A stretch of DNA of 64,000 nucleotides from Agapetus fuscipes (GCA_951799405.1 OX637353.1:3472001-3536000); one strand, 5' to 3'. Shown: positions 44,620 through 57,707, numbered from the stretch's first letter. Numbers and translations are program-made. Notes: generated by a model not told the origin, from the sequence alone.

Positions 44620-44857
44620 TTTATAGGTAAGGAAGCCGGCCTTACGCCAACCACTTCAGTTGAAGCGGGGGTGTCCCAGCTCCCGAGGGGGCTAGTTCTC
44701 ATTTCTTGTTAAGGCTGAGAAACCTTGCCGGTATTTTATTATGGAGCTGAAATAAACACCAACACGGGAAATCATTTCTGACATCCTCCGTGGGATACGA
44801 ACCTCAGCTCTCGGCATGGAATGCAAGCACTTTATCAACTGAGCTATCGACCGAACT
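44620..44857 (-). mobile_element. SINE S1, missing its 3' end
   Basis: Minus strand: ATAGCTCAGTTGATAAAGTG, GGTTCGTATCC, AGAAATGATTTCCCGTG, AATACCGGCAAGG and GTTGGCGTAAGGCCGGC, ending near CTTACCTATAAAAAT. Confidence 0.7.
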
Positions 44858-44885
44858 GACAAATCAACAAATAAAATGTACCTAC

Positions 44886-47116
44886 CAGTGGCGGTCCGTG
44901 ATCTGTTCCCCATGGGAAGCTGAAGAAAAACATAGATTCATATACCTACCTATATAAAAATAATTGTTAGCCAACAAACGAAATGCACGTACTTATTGTA
45001 TTTGACAGCTGTAACTAAAAAGATATCCAAATAAACGCTCTGCTCCGAAAGTCTGAAATTAACATATACGTGCGAACATTTCCCTGATTACATTTTAATG
45101 ATTTCAATAAACAATTTATATTTTTATTGTAAAAATGACTTACCTGATATTCATTTACTTATACTTGAGCTCAATTCTACGCTCTTTCTTCATAAAGTCG
45201 TCGATTACTGCATCGTGAAAGGTTGACTTCTGAGAAGGGATTTTTCTACGGAAATGATGGCTAAGGAAGACAACCGTTCCTCGCCCACCGTGCTCCGGCT
45301 GTACGTTTTGATTCTCTTCATTGTAGAGAACGATCGTTCAGCTGAAGCACTCGTTGCGGGTATGGTGAGAATAAGGTTTATTAAACTACACACTTCGCGA
45401 AGCACATCCTTTAAGTCATTGTTAATCAAATACATATTTAATTCCATTAGAGTTCCTAAATGAAATTCTGACGTTGAATATATGTAAATAATTTCACTTT
45501 TCAATTTTAAACAGTCAAAAAAATCTCCATAATACTTAAGCAAACAATTGAAGTGATTTTCCGGGAAAAATTTGGCAAACTCATTAAATTTAGAAACGTC
45601 CAATAATGTCATAAATATTAAATTTTCCATGTCAGCAAATCGATCCTTTGTATGTTGCACTAAAACGTCTATTATTTCGATATATTTTCTATTATAAATA
45701 GTTTTTTTGTCACCTGTCTCTTGTCGTCTCCTTGAGGGAAGATCAGAAAAGCTTTCTGAATTTATTGACGACCAAATAGTATTAAAATTGTCTCTCATTT
45801 CTTGCAAAAAAACGAGAAAATCTTTAATTTTCCGTATACAATAGAAAATGTCAAATATTTTTTTTTGCAAGATTTCAAACAGAATATCGGAAAAGCCGAA
45901 AACTTTGTTAAACACTATTCAATGAAAATTAAAACTAAAATCACTTAAATATCTATGAAGTCCCGTTGCACTTATAATCGTATCAGAGTCCCATTCATCA
46001 TTGTCCTCAATTATATCAGAAAAAAGTTCTGTTAGTTCTAATTTATAATCTATCACCATTTTTAAAATTCTACTATTATAATTCCACCTAGTAGGAGCTG
46101 ATGTCGGAAAGCGTTTTTTTATTTTGTTATCAAGAGCTGAAATTCGCTTCGAAGATCGACAAAAGAAACTAGAGAAACTTAAAAGAGACTCAAAAAAGCA
46201 TTCTCGAATATAACCCACGGATTGAGATAACACTAAATTAAGTCTATGAGCATAACAATGAACAAACATAGCATTTTTACACAAGTTTTTCACTTTAGAT
46301 TGAACACCATTGTGCTCTCCTGCCATTACACTAGCACCATCGTATGTTTGAGCTATTAGTTTGCTTTTACAATCAAACATGTTTAAATCTCTTTCGATGA
46401 GATTAAAAAGGGCAGCGGCTGATCTATCCGGACTAACATCAGTAAAACCCACGAATCTCTCTTGAATGATGCCTTTACTTTCGTCAACATAGCGAAATGT
46501 AGTCGACATTTGGCATTTCTGTGAAATATCAGTGCACTCATCCACGATGATGGAAACATATTTGGAAACTGTTATTTCATGTTTAATTTCTTGTAAAACA
46601 ATATTTGATATGGAAGCAATTAGGTCATTTTGAATATGATTCGAAGTTCCAGTAAATATTTTTGATTTTTCTAGATGACTTTTCAAAAGTCTATCAGATG
46701 AACTTAACAAATGTAATGTCTCGATATAGTTTCCTTTATTATTTGAATCGATTTGATGCGATTTTCTTTAACAAACCGTTTTAATTTCACACACGCGTCG
46801 ATATGTAATTGAGAACATTCATGTCTTTTCCGAGCTTTAGAAAGATTATTTAAATCACTAAACCCGTGATTATTCCACACATTATTGTCATTACAAAATA
46901 AAATACACGGCCAGCAATATAATTTACACAATTGAGCACAGCCACAAATCCACGAGACTTTAGAATACATTGAGTTTTGGAAATGTCTTACAAACGATTT
47001 ATTCTTGCTAGTAATTTTTAAAATTGGGAGTTGGTTTTCCAGTATCCACTATATGTTTTTTTTCCGCAAATTGTCATTATTTATTACAATACACTTGTAT
47101 TGTTCTGCAACCACTG
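44886..47116 (-). mobile_element. hAT transposon with nearly intact transposase
   Basis: The transposase is read from 46970 to 45205. First is a TTF-type zinc-binding region (CKLYCWPCILFC... HECSQLH). The body follows (KYVSIIVDECTDISQKCQMS, QTYDGASVMAGEHNGVQSKV, FVHCYAHRLNLVL, PTSAPTRWNYNSR). The hAT dimerisation end is LILTIPATSASAERSFSTMK. It resembles ZMYM1-like hAT proteins of animals. Two lesions show: a one-base shift near 46735 and an in-frame stop near 45917, with open frame on both sides. A hAT-like tip CAGTGGCG is at 44886. The other tip is only a candidate (CCACTG at 47111-47116), because its 8-bp flank matches poorly. Confidence 0.75.
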
Positions 47117-47224
47117 GAGTCTACACTTTGATAATACAAACTAATGTAAATAAATTGCACAGAATCTGCACTCGACTTTCTTGCAAAAATTAACACATTA
47201 TATTAACACAGGAAAAGTCTTCTG

Positions 47225-48815
47225 TAAGGTGATTATAAAAAATGTGATCTGACTACTAGTGAAAGGATTTCCGATATACAGTCCAGCTTTAGGGCCGGTA
47301 GAGGCTGTGTTGATCAGATTTTTACTCTACGACAACTTGTTGAAAAACAATTGTCGGTGAGGGGAAAGCTGTTCACAGCCTTTGTAGATCTGGAAAAGGC
47401 TTTTGACTCAGTAGACAGAGGTATGTTATGGGATGTTTTGAAAGCATACGGAGTAAATGGGGCTCTCCTAGATGCGGTGCATGCGAACTATGAAAATAGT
47501 ATGGCATGTGTTCGTATTGATGGTGAGTATAGTGAATGGTTTGAAGTTTATAAGGGTGTGAGGCAAGGATGTGTGATGAGTCCATGGCTATTTAACATAG
47601 TCATGGACAAGTGTGTCAGAGATGCTAGACTTAATGATTGTGGATTGATGATAGGAGAGAGCAAAGTGAGTGTTCTACTGTATGCAGATGATGCAGTTCT
47701 TGTATCTGATTCAGCAGTAGAATTGCAAACAATGCTCTCTAGATTGAATGAAGCTTTGTTAGATAACCATTTGAAGTTGAATGAAAGTAAGACGAAAGTA
47801 TTGATTTTTGAAAGAGATGATGAAAATATGAATTATGAATTTAAAATTAATGGAATGAATGTTGATGTCGTAAATGAGTTTGTATATCTGGGAAGTAAGT
47901 TTGAAAAAGATGGAAGAATGTCCGGTGAATTTGAAAGAAGAATAATGAAAGGCAGGTGTGTACTGGGTGCGACCGCTTGCATCGCCAGGAACCAAAATCT
48001 CTCAAAAAATGTTAGATTGGCGGTGCACGGTGGTATACTAGTGCCCACCTTGATGTATGGAAGTGAAGCCTGGACTGTGAGTGAAAGGGAAATTAGTAAA
48101 GTCCATACAGTAGAAATGGACTATCTAAGAAGTATGATTGGGAAAAAACGAAGTGACAGTGTGAGGAATGATTTTGTAAGAGAAGAATGTGGTGTAAGGG
48201 AAAGTGTGAAAGTGAAGATTAAAAGAAGTATGTTAAGATGGTTCGGGCACATGGAGAGAATGAGTGATGAAAGATTGACGAAGAAAGTATATGTTGCTAG
48301 AATAGATGGATGTCGTGGAAGAGGAAGACCGAGAAAGGTATGGATGGACCAAATTTTCGAAATAGCAAGTGAATGGGATATCCAGAGTCATAATAAAAGG
48401 AGAGCTTGTATGAAAAAGGTTATGACTCTGGATGAAATGAAAGAAGTATGCAAGGACAGGAAGAAGTGGCGGCTAATCTGCAATGCTGATTTGTAATGTT
48501 GGTTTATTAGTTTACTACATTTTTTGCATAAGAAATTTTTGACTTTTTTTGTATAGATTTATTTTTAAGGTTTTGTTGTTTTTTTTGTAAACTTAAATGT
48601 CATTTATTACTGTAAAAAATGGTTCACTTTGCCAGTGTCACCCCTGTTTCAGGGAAGGTCGGCAAAAGTTGTGGGGCTTATGTTCATTTGAGGTTTGAAT
48701 TTTATTTGTAAGTACACAATCAGCATTTGTAAGCGCGAACTACACGTGTTTGTTTGTGGGCATACATCTGAGAGCTTTGAATGAATATATCCTTGCAACT
48801 TAGATTATTATTATA
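47225..48815 (+). mobile_element. RTE-like LINE, 5'-truncated, RT open to the end
   Basis: The frame is open from before 47270 (DIQSSFRAGRGCVDQIFTLR) to a stop at 48494-48496; the TTG at 47351 is not a real start. Motifs: FTAFVDLEKAFDSVDR, KGVRQGCVMSPWLFN, YADD at 47681-47692, NEFVYLGSKFEKDG, LMYGSEAWTVSE, RWFGHMERMSDERLTKK and GRGRPRKVWMDQ. The 3' untranslated region leads straight into RepA (48605-48815), which lacks RepA's first ~50 bp here. No endonuclease remains. This copy defines the family whose tails fill the window. Confidence 0.85.
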
Positions 48816-48984
48816 GATAGTTCCCATTACACTTCTTCCTCTAGATACTAGCGCGCTTTTCCAATTCTTTCGTCAATTTCGCATTTGACTCAAACATGCT
48901 TCCCAGATAATCAAATTCTTTCACGACTTCCACTCTTGTTTCATTCAGTCTTATCTCAATTTACTCGCATTCCTCAGTCCTCCC

Positions 48985-49375
48985 AAAGTGTAGAAAACTC
49001 TGAAAATTTAAAATAATTCTTGGAGCCGTTTTTGAGAAAAGTGCAATTTTATGTTTTTTTTGTATGGCAGCCATCTTGAATTTTCATGTTGGTGTAATGC
49101 CATGTTATTCATACTTAATACATGTCCAAAAAAGTTGATAAAGCCAAAATTTGGTATCTCTAGGTCTTATACTTTGGAAAGTGACACACACACATACATA
49201 CATACATACATACATACATACATACATACATACATACAGACGGACGTTTTTGAAAGATAGTGTTTTTTGGCATGCACCAGGACAACTCATTTCCGTGAAA
49301 ACCTCGAAAACAATTTTTCACACCAAATCAATACTTTCCTTCAGCTATAGCAAGAAAGTAAAAATACAGGGCGTG
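48985..49375 (+). repeat. Repeat E arm with CATA microsatellite
   Basis: Shares GGAGCCGTTTTTGAGAAAAG, ATGGCAGCCATCTTGAA, GTGTTTTTTGGCATG and CAAGAAAGTAAAAATAC with the other E repeats. A (CATA)n run lies at 49188-49240, immediately before GACGGACGTTTTTG. Confidence 0.65.
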
Positions 49376-50550
49376 AGACAATAGTTTAAACTGAACTATA
49401 GCGTTTTATTCCAATTGTGTGAAATGTAAAACGCTCTCTAGAGACCTTATGCCAGTTTCTTTGCATTTTGAGGAATCGGTACAGGGTGAATAATTATTTA
49501 CTTTTATACTTGGATATATCTGTTGATGACAGCATCAGGAAAGTGAATAGTTGTAAATTTGTTTTCAAATAAAATGAATACTTTTCTTGTATTTGTATAT
49601 AAATCAAATAAAATAAATGCTTATTTTTAATTAATGTATAACTTCGCTTCGCTTTCGCTTTCATGTTATTTTATTGATAAAAAAAACACAAAATGGTTCA
49701 GATACAATACGATCTCCTACCGACGAACTCTCAAAGTTAAACTCGGGATTTGATGCATTTTTGCGGCTACTGGATAATAGGTGGTCGTGACGGGCAAATA
49801 AATTCATATTAAAATGAAATAATACCCCCCTTAAGGGTATACGAGAGTTTAAGAAGGTTATTAATATCGGGACTAAAGAACCTCTTTAATTGTTTTATGA
49901 AACTAAAATCGTAATTTTATGTCAAACTTTGACTCATCATGATTAGATGGCGTTTCTGAAGTATATAACTTAATGTTTTTACTCAAGCATTACGTTTCAT
50001 AAAAAAATAATGTAAATTTTCTTGACGCTCTTAGCGAGCGTTTTAGTTTTTATAAACTTGTGTTTAAACGCTATTGTTGAGTATTTACGACCGCATGGCT
50101 CATACAGTAAGTTATGCATCAAAAATTGCTAAAAGAAATGATTTGACACAAGTATTATTCTATGTTAGAATTATTTAACTTTTTTTGCATCTTGAATCGA
50201 CACGTAGGACGTGTGACCAGAGCATGTTTTGTCGTTTTAAAAAAGGCATGCCAAAGTACTGTTTCGTCTATCTCACACAATATATTATGTGGATATTTTT
50301 TTTCATATATCGCACGCTTCTAATTAAAGAACAATAAGTCCAAAAATAAGAATGATGGGAAATTACGTTTGATGTTTTGCATGTTTGACTTGTTGCACTA
50401 ATGTACAAAAAACCGGTTAAATGGCCTTTTTTTCTCAAAATATAATAAATGAATCTAAAAGTAGATTTCAACCTTTAATTTTGTATAGCAATTACCATCA
50501 CTTGAATTTACTTAACTTTTAGTAATAAACTCAGATTAAAGTTCTTTACA

Positions 50551-50895
50551 GATCACCGAAGTTAAGCTACATTGGGCGCGGATGCTACTTGGATGGGTGC
50601 CCGCTAGGTACACCGCGTATTGTTGGCATTTCTTGGACCGGTCCGTAGTCCAGTGGTAACACTTCGGACTCGTAAATGAAAGGTTGTGGTCTGTGGATTC
50701 GAATCCCGGCGGAGCACAAAAATATAACATTTATATTTCCAAATTTACTCTTCGCTGGGTTGAAAAATTCATAAGCCTTTACCAATAACCAATTTTACAA
50801 CAACTGGGTCTTGCTTGAGAATTGGCGCTTTCTACAGCGACGACCAAGCTCGCAGGGGGCTCTTGAGGTGTAATACACACAAAAACAACGCTTAC
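50551..50895 (+). mobile_element. SINE S2 fused to a 5S rRNA-like segment, right copy
   Basis: 50551-50630 is 5S-like: GATCACCGAAGTTAAGC, GGGCGCGGAT, ACTTGGATGGGTGCCCGC and ACCGCGTATTGTTGGCAT. The tRNA-like head starts at 50640 (GTAGTCCAGTGGTAACACTT, GGATTCGAATCC), followed by the S2 body (TTACTCTTCGCTGGGTTG, ACAACTGGGTCTTGCTTGAG, CAGCGACGACCAAGCTCGC) and the tail GGGGCTCTTGAGGTGTAATA. It is the counterpart of 10379-10720 and not an independent insertion. Confidence 0.8.
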
Positions 50896-51205
50896 CAAAT
50901 AAATCATCCTAATATTATTTATTCTTGTTAATGTACCTATTCATATTCGTCCAAATTGTACGACTGTCTCATTCCAGCTTTTCTTTTCACATTTTTATGG
51001 CGTTTCTACATCAAAATCGATTTTCCCAATTTCGGAGTTATTGCTCTTTACGATTAAGGGTGCGATGCGGATCTTTTGTATACATATTTTTTTTATATTT
51101 TCAAAGTGTAGGTCCTAGTGATAGCAAACCAGTGTATTAAAACAATTTTGGCCATAAATATATTTTCATTTTATTTATCACTTTTTATCTTCTTTTATAT
51201 CTTAT

Positions 51206-51300
51206 CAGTCCGTAGTGCAGTAGTAACACTTCGGACTCTGAATGGAAGGTTGTGGATTCGAATGCTAGCGGAGCACACAAAAATATACCATTTATCCTTG
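51206..51300 (+). mobile_element. SINE S2 head fragment
   Basis: tRNA-like GTAGTGCAGTAGTAACACTT and GGATTCGAATGC, then GCGGAGCACACAAAAATATA. It is the counterpart of 9978-10068. Confidence 0.6.
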
Positions 51301-52084
51301 TAATTTATCCTTTGTCGGGGTTATAGCCGCGGGGGCCAAGAGGGCTGATCTTTCTAGCGTGTTTCGAATGGAACAACGTTGGTTTGATCCCCGCTTGGGT
51401 CACTTGACTTTAACTTTGACCCTGGTTCAACAGATGTTATTGGGTAATTATTATTTAATCATTCATTAATAATAAACAATAATGAATTATTAAATGATGA
51501 TATTAATACCTGTTTCTGGCCAGGCAGAATAGGTTGGTGAATTGCATTTTTCTTCACAATTTTTTTGTTTTTAAATAAAAAAAAATATGTATCCCCTATA
51601 ATATAAAATTCAACGGCCTCCCCATACAAAATAATTGTGCGTTAATGGCATTCAAACTGAAGAACTCCTGAACAGATGCACGTCATATTCACAAAAAATA
51701 TTGTTCAGGACTTGGGATGTGCTTCCTCATCATTAGTAGATTTTAAATTGTTGTTTTTTAAATAAATAAACATGATCAATCACAACACCTTTTTATGTAA
51801 AACCTATGCGAGAAACAAAACTCATTTTGACATTCGAATTTCAAATAAATTGCCAGCACTTCAACATAGGCTTCAAAGTTGCCATCGTTGCCATTGCCAA
51901 GTCGATTCTTTTTCGGTTGAATTCCGTTGAGTACCTACCTACCTATATTTTTTATTCATTTCAAAATTATACTTCAACCAGTTATAACATGTATTTTTTA
52001 GAAATAATGACGATCAATTAGGTCAACTTTTTATATGAAACCATACTTATTGCGGCATTTAATTTTTTTTAAGTATTATTACAA

Positions 52085-54350
52085 TATACAATCTAAGTTG
52101 CATAGACGCATTAACATTTATAATTCATATTCAATGCACTCCTGCACGGAGACACGAGTGAGTTTGCGCTTACAAATGCTGCATGTGTATTTACAAATAA
52201 AAATTTCAGCCTCTCATGACCATAAGCCCTGCAACTTTTGCTGACCTTTTCAGAAACAGGGGACACATTTGTTAAGTGAACCCATTTATGCGATATGGGT
52301 GGTAAGCCTCATACTAACCCTTAAGTCAAGGAATTTGAGTTTGAAAAATCCTTAAACAACGGTAATCTTAATATATAATCTAAAGTTGCAAAAACACTTA
52401 TTTGATGATTCAAATTGAATGCACGCCCACAAACTGGCAAATGTCATTTCACGCTGACATATAGTTGTGGCGCTTGATTTTTTTTAAATATTAGAATATA
52501 TAATCTAAGTTGCACAGATACAATAACTTTTATAATTCATATTCAATGCATGCCCCCCTGGAGACACGAGTGGGTTCGCACTTATAAATGCTGCATGTGA
52601 ACTTACAAATTAAATTTAAGGCCTGTAATGAACATAAGCCCTGCAACTTTTGCCAACCTTTTCAAAAACAGGGGAAACATTTGTCAAGTGAACCATTTTT
52701 TGCGATATGGGTATTCAGGCTCATACTTACCTATAAGTCAAGGATTTGAGTTTGAAAAATCCTTCAACAACGTTAAATTTAATTTATAATCTAAAGTTGC
52801 AAAAAAAGTTATTTGATGATTCAAATTGAACGCACGCCCACAAACTGGCAAATGTCATTTCACGCTAACATATAGTTGTGGCGCTTGATTTTTTTTAAAT
52901 ATTAGAATATATAATCTAAGTTGCACAGATACAATAACTTTTATAATTCATATTCAATGCATGCCCCCCTGGAGACACGAGTGGATTCGCGCTTATAAAT
53001 GCTGTATGTGAACTTACAAATTCAAATTAAGGCCTGTAATGAACATGAGCCCTGCAACTTTTGCCACCCTTTTCAAAAACAGGGGAAACATTTTTCAAAT
53101 GAACCATTTTTTGCGATATGGGTATTCAGGCTCATACTAACCCATAAGTCAAGGAATTTCTAATCTAATCTAAGCTGCAAGGATATATATCATTTAAGAT
53201 TTATATTCAATGCATTCCCACAAGCAGACATGTATGATTTCGCGCTGGCACATGCCGCATGTGGACCTACATTATAAAACCCAATCTCAAATGAACATAA
53301 GCCCTGCAACTCTTGCCATCCTTCCCTGAAACAGGGGTGACATTAACAAAGTGAACCATTTTTCACAGTATGGGTGGTCAGCCGCATACCAACCTATCAG
53401 TCAAGGATTTGAGTTGGAAAAATCCTTTAACAACGTTAATCTTAATTTATAATCTAAAGTTGCCAAAAAACTTATTTGATGATTAAAATTAAATGCACAC
53501 CCATAAGCTTGCAAATGTTATTTCACGCTAACATATAATTGTGGCACTTGATGTTTTTAATATTAGAATATAAATCTAAGTTGAATAGATACATTTTATA
53601 ATTCATATTCAATGCATGCTTCCATGGAGACACGAGTGAGTTCCCGCTTAAAAATGCTGCATGTGAACTTACAAATTAAAATTAAGGCCTCTCATGCACA
53701 TAAGCTCTGCAACTTTTGCCGACCTTTTCAGAAACAGGGGGAACATTAGTTAAGTGAACCCATTTATGCGATATGGGTGGTGAGCCTCATACTAACCCTT
53801 AAGTCAAGGAATTTGAGTTTGAAAAATCCTTAAACAACGGTTATCTTAATTTATAATCTAAAGTTGCACAAAAGAGATTTGATGATTCCAATACAATGCA
53901 CACCCACAAGCTGGCAAACGTTTTTTCACGCTAACATATAATTTTGGCACTTGATGTTTTTAATATTAGAATATTAATCTAAGTTGCATAGATACATTTT
54001 ATAATTCATATTTAATGCAAATCAATTCAAATATAATTCACACGCTTAGGCTAGCAAATGTTTTTTCACGCTAACATATAATTGTGGCACTTGATGTTTT
54101 TAATTTTAGAATATAAATCTAAGTTGCATACATACATTTTATAATTCATATTGAATGCATGCCCCCAAGCAGACATGAGTGAGTTTGCGCTTACAAACGC
54201 TGCATGTGTAATTACAAATAAAAATTTCAGCCTCTCTTGACCATAAGCCCTACAACTTTTGCCGGCCTTTTCAGAAACAGAGAAACATTCGTTCAGTGAA
54301 CATTTTTTTAAGGTACCTATGGGAGGTCAGACTCATACCTCATGCTTCAT
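52085..54350 (-). repeat. Tandem array 2 of ~400-bp units
   Basis: Unit markers (AATCTAAGTTG or close variants) recur near 52091, 52505, 52914, 53575, 53985 and 54116. Most units match array 1 closely (GATGATTCAAATTGAA, TTCACGCTAACATATA). The shorter spacings mark units with deletions. Confidence 0.7.
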
Positions 54351-54491
54351 ACAAGATACTCAGAACATGAAAGAACTAAATAACCCTTTTACCGCAATTT
54401 TTTTTCAAATTACTTCTTAAAGCATTTAATTACTATGAAGGAAGTGTGAGGAAAAATTAATGCGAAGCCAGACTTACACTGCCCGAAGGGC

Positions 54492-54529
54492 CTAGCAGAC
54501 AGCCGTGCGCAGCACGGTCAGTCTGCTAG
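54492..54529 (+). other. Helitron-like 3' end, second instance
   Basis: Outer stem CTAGCAGAC / GTCTGCTAG and inner CCGTGC / GCACGG stem with GCA loop, identical in layout to 4431-4468. The following T starts unrelated flank. Confidence 0.7.
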
Positions 54530-54569
54530 TATGTATATATATAACCAGTAAATACACCAGATCCTCGAC

Positions 54570-55260
54570 TGATAGATTGGTTGATTTTAGGTTTTGGTTT
54601 CAATTTTTAAATACACATGCAGCATTTGTAAGTGCGATTTTACAAGAGTGTATGCTTGTGAGAATGCACTTTATATGAATCTTAAATGTTAACATACCTT
54701 TTCAACTTAGATTATAGATTGTGGTTATCAAGCGCAAAACTTTGCCAGTTCACTTTGCCAATGTCACCCCTGTGTCAGGAAAGGTCGGCTTAAGTTGTAG
54801 GGCTTATATTCATTTATATATTCAATCTCTTTCAAATTTCTTCAAATACAGTAAAAAAGTACGAAAGTTCTATAATAATCTGCAATCTATAGTGCAAAGA
54901 TATATTAACATTCAAAACTCATGAACACTTGTAAGTTCGCACATACAAATGCTGAGTGTGTACTAGCAATTAAAAATCAAAACCTCAAATGAACATAAGC
55001 CCTGCAACTTTTGCCGACATTCCCTGGAACAGGGGTGACATTGACCAACTGAACTATTTTTTACAGTATGTGTGGTCAGCGCCATACCAACCTATAAGTC
55101 AAGGTATGCGTGTAATTAATAACATTCTAATCTAATCTAAGTTGTAAAGATATGCAACATTGGGGATTCACATTAGATGCATTCTCACAACACGTTTTAC
55201 ACGCAGAACCATTTTCTACAACATGGGTGGTCAGCCGCAAATCAACCTATAAGTCAATGA
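54570..55260. repeat. Cluster of RepA pieces in the TTAA element
   Basis: 54570-54720 and 54740-54830 are plus-strand pieces; 54888-55105 and 55118-55255 are minus-strand copies. They are the counterparts of 8475-9955 in the left copy and include the empty sites for the SINE at 8874 and the RepA at 9576. Confidence 0.65.
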
Positions 55261-55696
55261 ATATACATAACAAATTACATTTAAAAATAAACATCTAGAT
55301 AATTTACAATTTCCAAAAAAGGTTTTCGATTTCTATAATAATTTGGAAGCTCCCATACACCCAATAGAGTAATAATAATAGTATTATTATTTGGTTTCAA
55401 AGCGACGCGAACACGGGAAAGTTAAACTCCAAGTATGAAAGTCAACGTTGTAACTGAGCCGCGGCGCATACAAATAATGTATCAAGAATAAAGCAGCACC
55501 TCTCACGAGCGTCTCAATTTCTATATATTATAATAAAATGCACAATGTTTTACGTTTACAACACGAGAACTCCTGTGTCAGCAGAGTTATAGGTATATTA
55601 GAGTTATATATTATGTCAATGTCTCTATGTCTTTTCACATATGTAGTATGACATTTCACGTTTAAACTCAATCATAACGTAAACAAAAAACCTATT

Positions 55697-56635
55697 CAGT
55701 GTTATGCATTAGAATTTTTAAACCAGATTTCTTTAGAGATCTGGTTTAATTTTTCGATTTAATCTCAATTTACAAAAAAGGTGATTCATAAAAACTTTAT
55801 AATTCAGTTTAACACTAAACGTGTTTCAAAACATGATCACATTTGTAAACCACCTCCGAGTAGGTTTATTTTGTTCTAAACTAGATCAACATAAGCAAAA
55901 TGGCGATCTTCCTCATTTACCAGCTGATCGTAATGTACGATATAACTTTCAGAATAAAAGATTTATGAATCAAATAAGAGTTTCAGCAATTACAGTAACT
56001 TTAAAACATAAGAATTTTACACTATAACAACAAATTGAGGGCATGCAGCAACGAAACAAATATAAAAACTGTGACAAGAAAAAAAGTGACAGATGCCGCG
56101 TCGTGTTATTTTTCAAGTCGCCAATTTTGTAAAACTGTCACTTTTCTTGTAAATGAAGTATGAAGGCCCATCTTTGAGATTTTCTTCGTGATGCCTACAG
56201 CCAAAACCTCAAGCCACAATGAAGTCATGCTTTGAAAAATACTTGTTTCCATTTTTAGTTCATTCGAAGTCGCAGCCGACATGAGTTTGACAGCTGGAGT
56301 GTCGAGAAACGTTCGGGAGGGGGCGTTTACCCGAATTCTTCCAAGCGTCTCCGAAAGTTGTCAAAAAGCATGCAAAAACCCACAAAAACCTCAAAAAATG
56401 TCATAGACACCAAAATACCTACATAAATGTCGAGCATTTCGTATTTTTTTTATACAGAAAAAGCTACCGGAAGTCTGTTTAAGTAGGATTCGGTAAACCA
56501 AAAAAAAAAATGTACGTATTTCGCTAATGAATCACCTTTTTATTTATTTTGGTTTAGCGGGCTGGTACAGATTTAAATTGGTTTCTGAAAATCTCGCACT
56601 AAACAGGTATGGGCGGAATCTAATGAATAACACTG
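55697..56635. mobile_element. 939-bp TIR element with 3-bp duplication
   Basis: Inserted in the TTAA element. Ends read CAGTGTTATGCATTAGA and, inward from the right, CAGTGTTATTCATTAGA (16 of 17). ATT lies on both sides (55694-55696, 56636-56638), and the left TTAA-element copy has it once. A hairpin AAACCAGAT/ATCTGGTTT sits at 55719-55746. No transposase. The 3-bp duplication suggests a PIF/Harbinger-like mobiliser, but the tips are unusual for that group. Confidence 0.7.
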
Positions 56636-56919
56636 ATTAGGTCTTATACAGCGCTTTAAGTTTGCGTTATAATTTTGATGTATTTCGACAAAACGATTTA
56701 TTCGAGTAACAACGTTAAGTTTTATTTTCTTGAATATGAACTTTGTAAAGCCAGCGAAATAAATTTTATTTTGCCAATGCTCCGCGAATAATTATTATTT
56801 TCTAAGGTTCCCGAAGCGGCCGCATGGCGCTGAAATCAGTCAAAATTGTGTATGGAACTCTTTCTTTTTCCATTATTAAATATTACTTGGAGGAGAAAAA
56901 ATAAAACAAGTATTGCATT

Positions 56920-57707
56920 TAGTGTCCGACCGAATATTCGGTTTCGGCTTTCGGCTTTCGGCCTTTCGGCCAATATTTGCCACATTCGGCAAACTTACGG
57001 TTTCGGCCGAAAGTAGTGGTCACTTTCGGCCCAACCGAAAGTTAGGCAGACAAACCGACCACCCGCGCGCACGCAACGCGACGCGAACGCCGCGACGCGA
57101 TTGGCGGCCTTTAGACGAATAAAAGTTTAAAAAATCTTAAATAAATTGAAAAATTCTTTCATATTCGTGTACTACACATACACAACATATGGAGAACATA
57201 TGTAGTTTAAAATAAGAAGATTGACTGACTTGACGGTCGTTTACGCCCTGTATAACTAATTGGGCGAAAAGTTTTTTTTATTACCGTTTTTTATAATTGT
57301 TTTATTTTCATTTCATTTAATTTCTTATATAAAGTATTTTTGTTGCATTTGTTTAACTTAATTAGGCGATGAAAGAAACATGAAAAGTTTTTTAAGTTTT
57401 TTAATTTGTTTGATTTTTAATTATTAATAATTGTACCTATTAGTAATTTAAAAAAAAATTGCATATAGTTTTGCATTAAATAAAAAAGTTCCCAGAATTG
57501 TAAACACCTTTTATCGTTACTTGCATATCCTTCTAACTAAATAATGCATAACTAACTAGGCACTTAAATAATATACATACTTTCGGCTACGGCTTTCAGT
57601 TTCGGCTTTCGGCTTCGGCTTTCGGCTTTCTGCGGAAAGTAGAATTTTGCCGAAATTCGGCTACGGCTTTCGGCCGAAAGTGAAAGTACACTTTCGGTCG
57701 GACACTA
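56920..57707. mobile_element. Non-autonomous hAT-type element 3
   Basis: A 788-bp element with ends TAGTGTCCGACCGAA and perfect 8-bp duplications ATTGCATT (56912-56919, 57708-57715). Beside each end are clusters of CTTTCGGC / GCCGAAAG words in both orientations, able to form many hairpins. The middle is AT-rich. The interior open frames are composition effects. Confidence 0.85.

Larger units (their letters stand above)
51310..54529 (+). mobile_element. Helitron-like element 2 with tandem array
   Basis: It is inserted in the right TTAA-element copy; the left copy at about 9975 lacks it. The right end is a double hairpin plus CTAG (54492-54529), followed by T. The array of ~400-bp units runs 52080-54350 and begins with the same ACAATCTAAGTTGCATAG as array 1. 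One unit is replaced or joined by a different RepA subfamily copy (53155-53405). The left end is not resolved. 51340-51430 contains GGTTTGATCCC and could be a degraded tRNA-like piece. There is no Rep or helicase. Confidence 0.65.

Noticed and set aside
50551..50630. A functional 5S rRNA gene
   Set aside because: The first ~38 nt are missing, there are several substitutions, and there is no T-run terminator; it is a derived segment.
56913..57122. CpG-rich promoter or coding frame around 57000
   Set aside because: The GC-rich TTTCGGC words belong to the ends of a hAT-type element with exact 8-bp target duplications.
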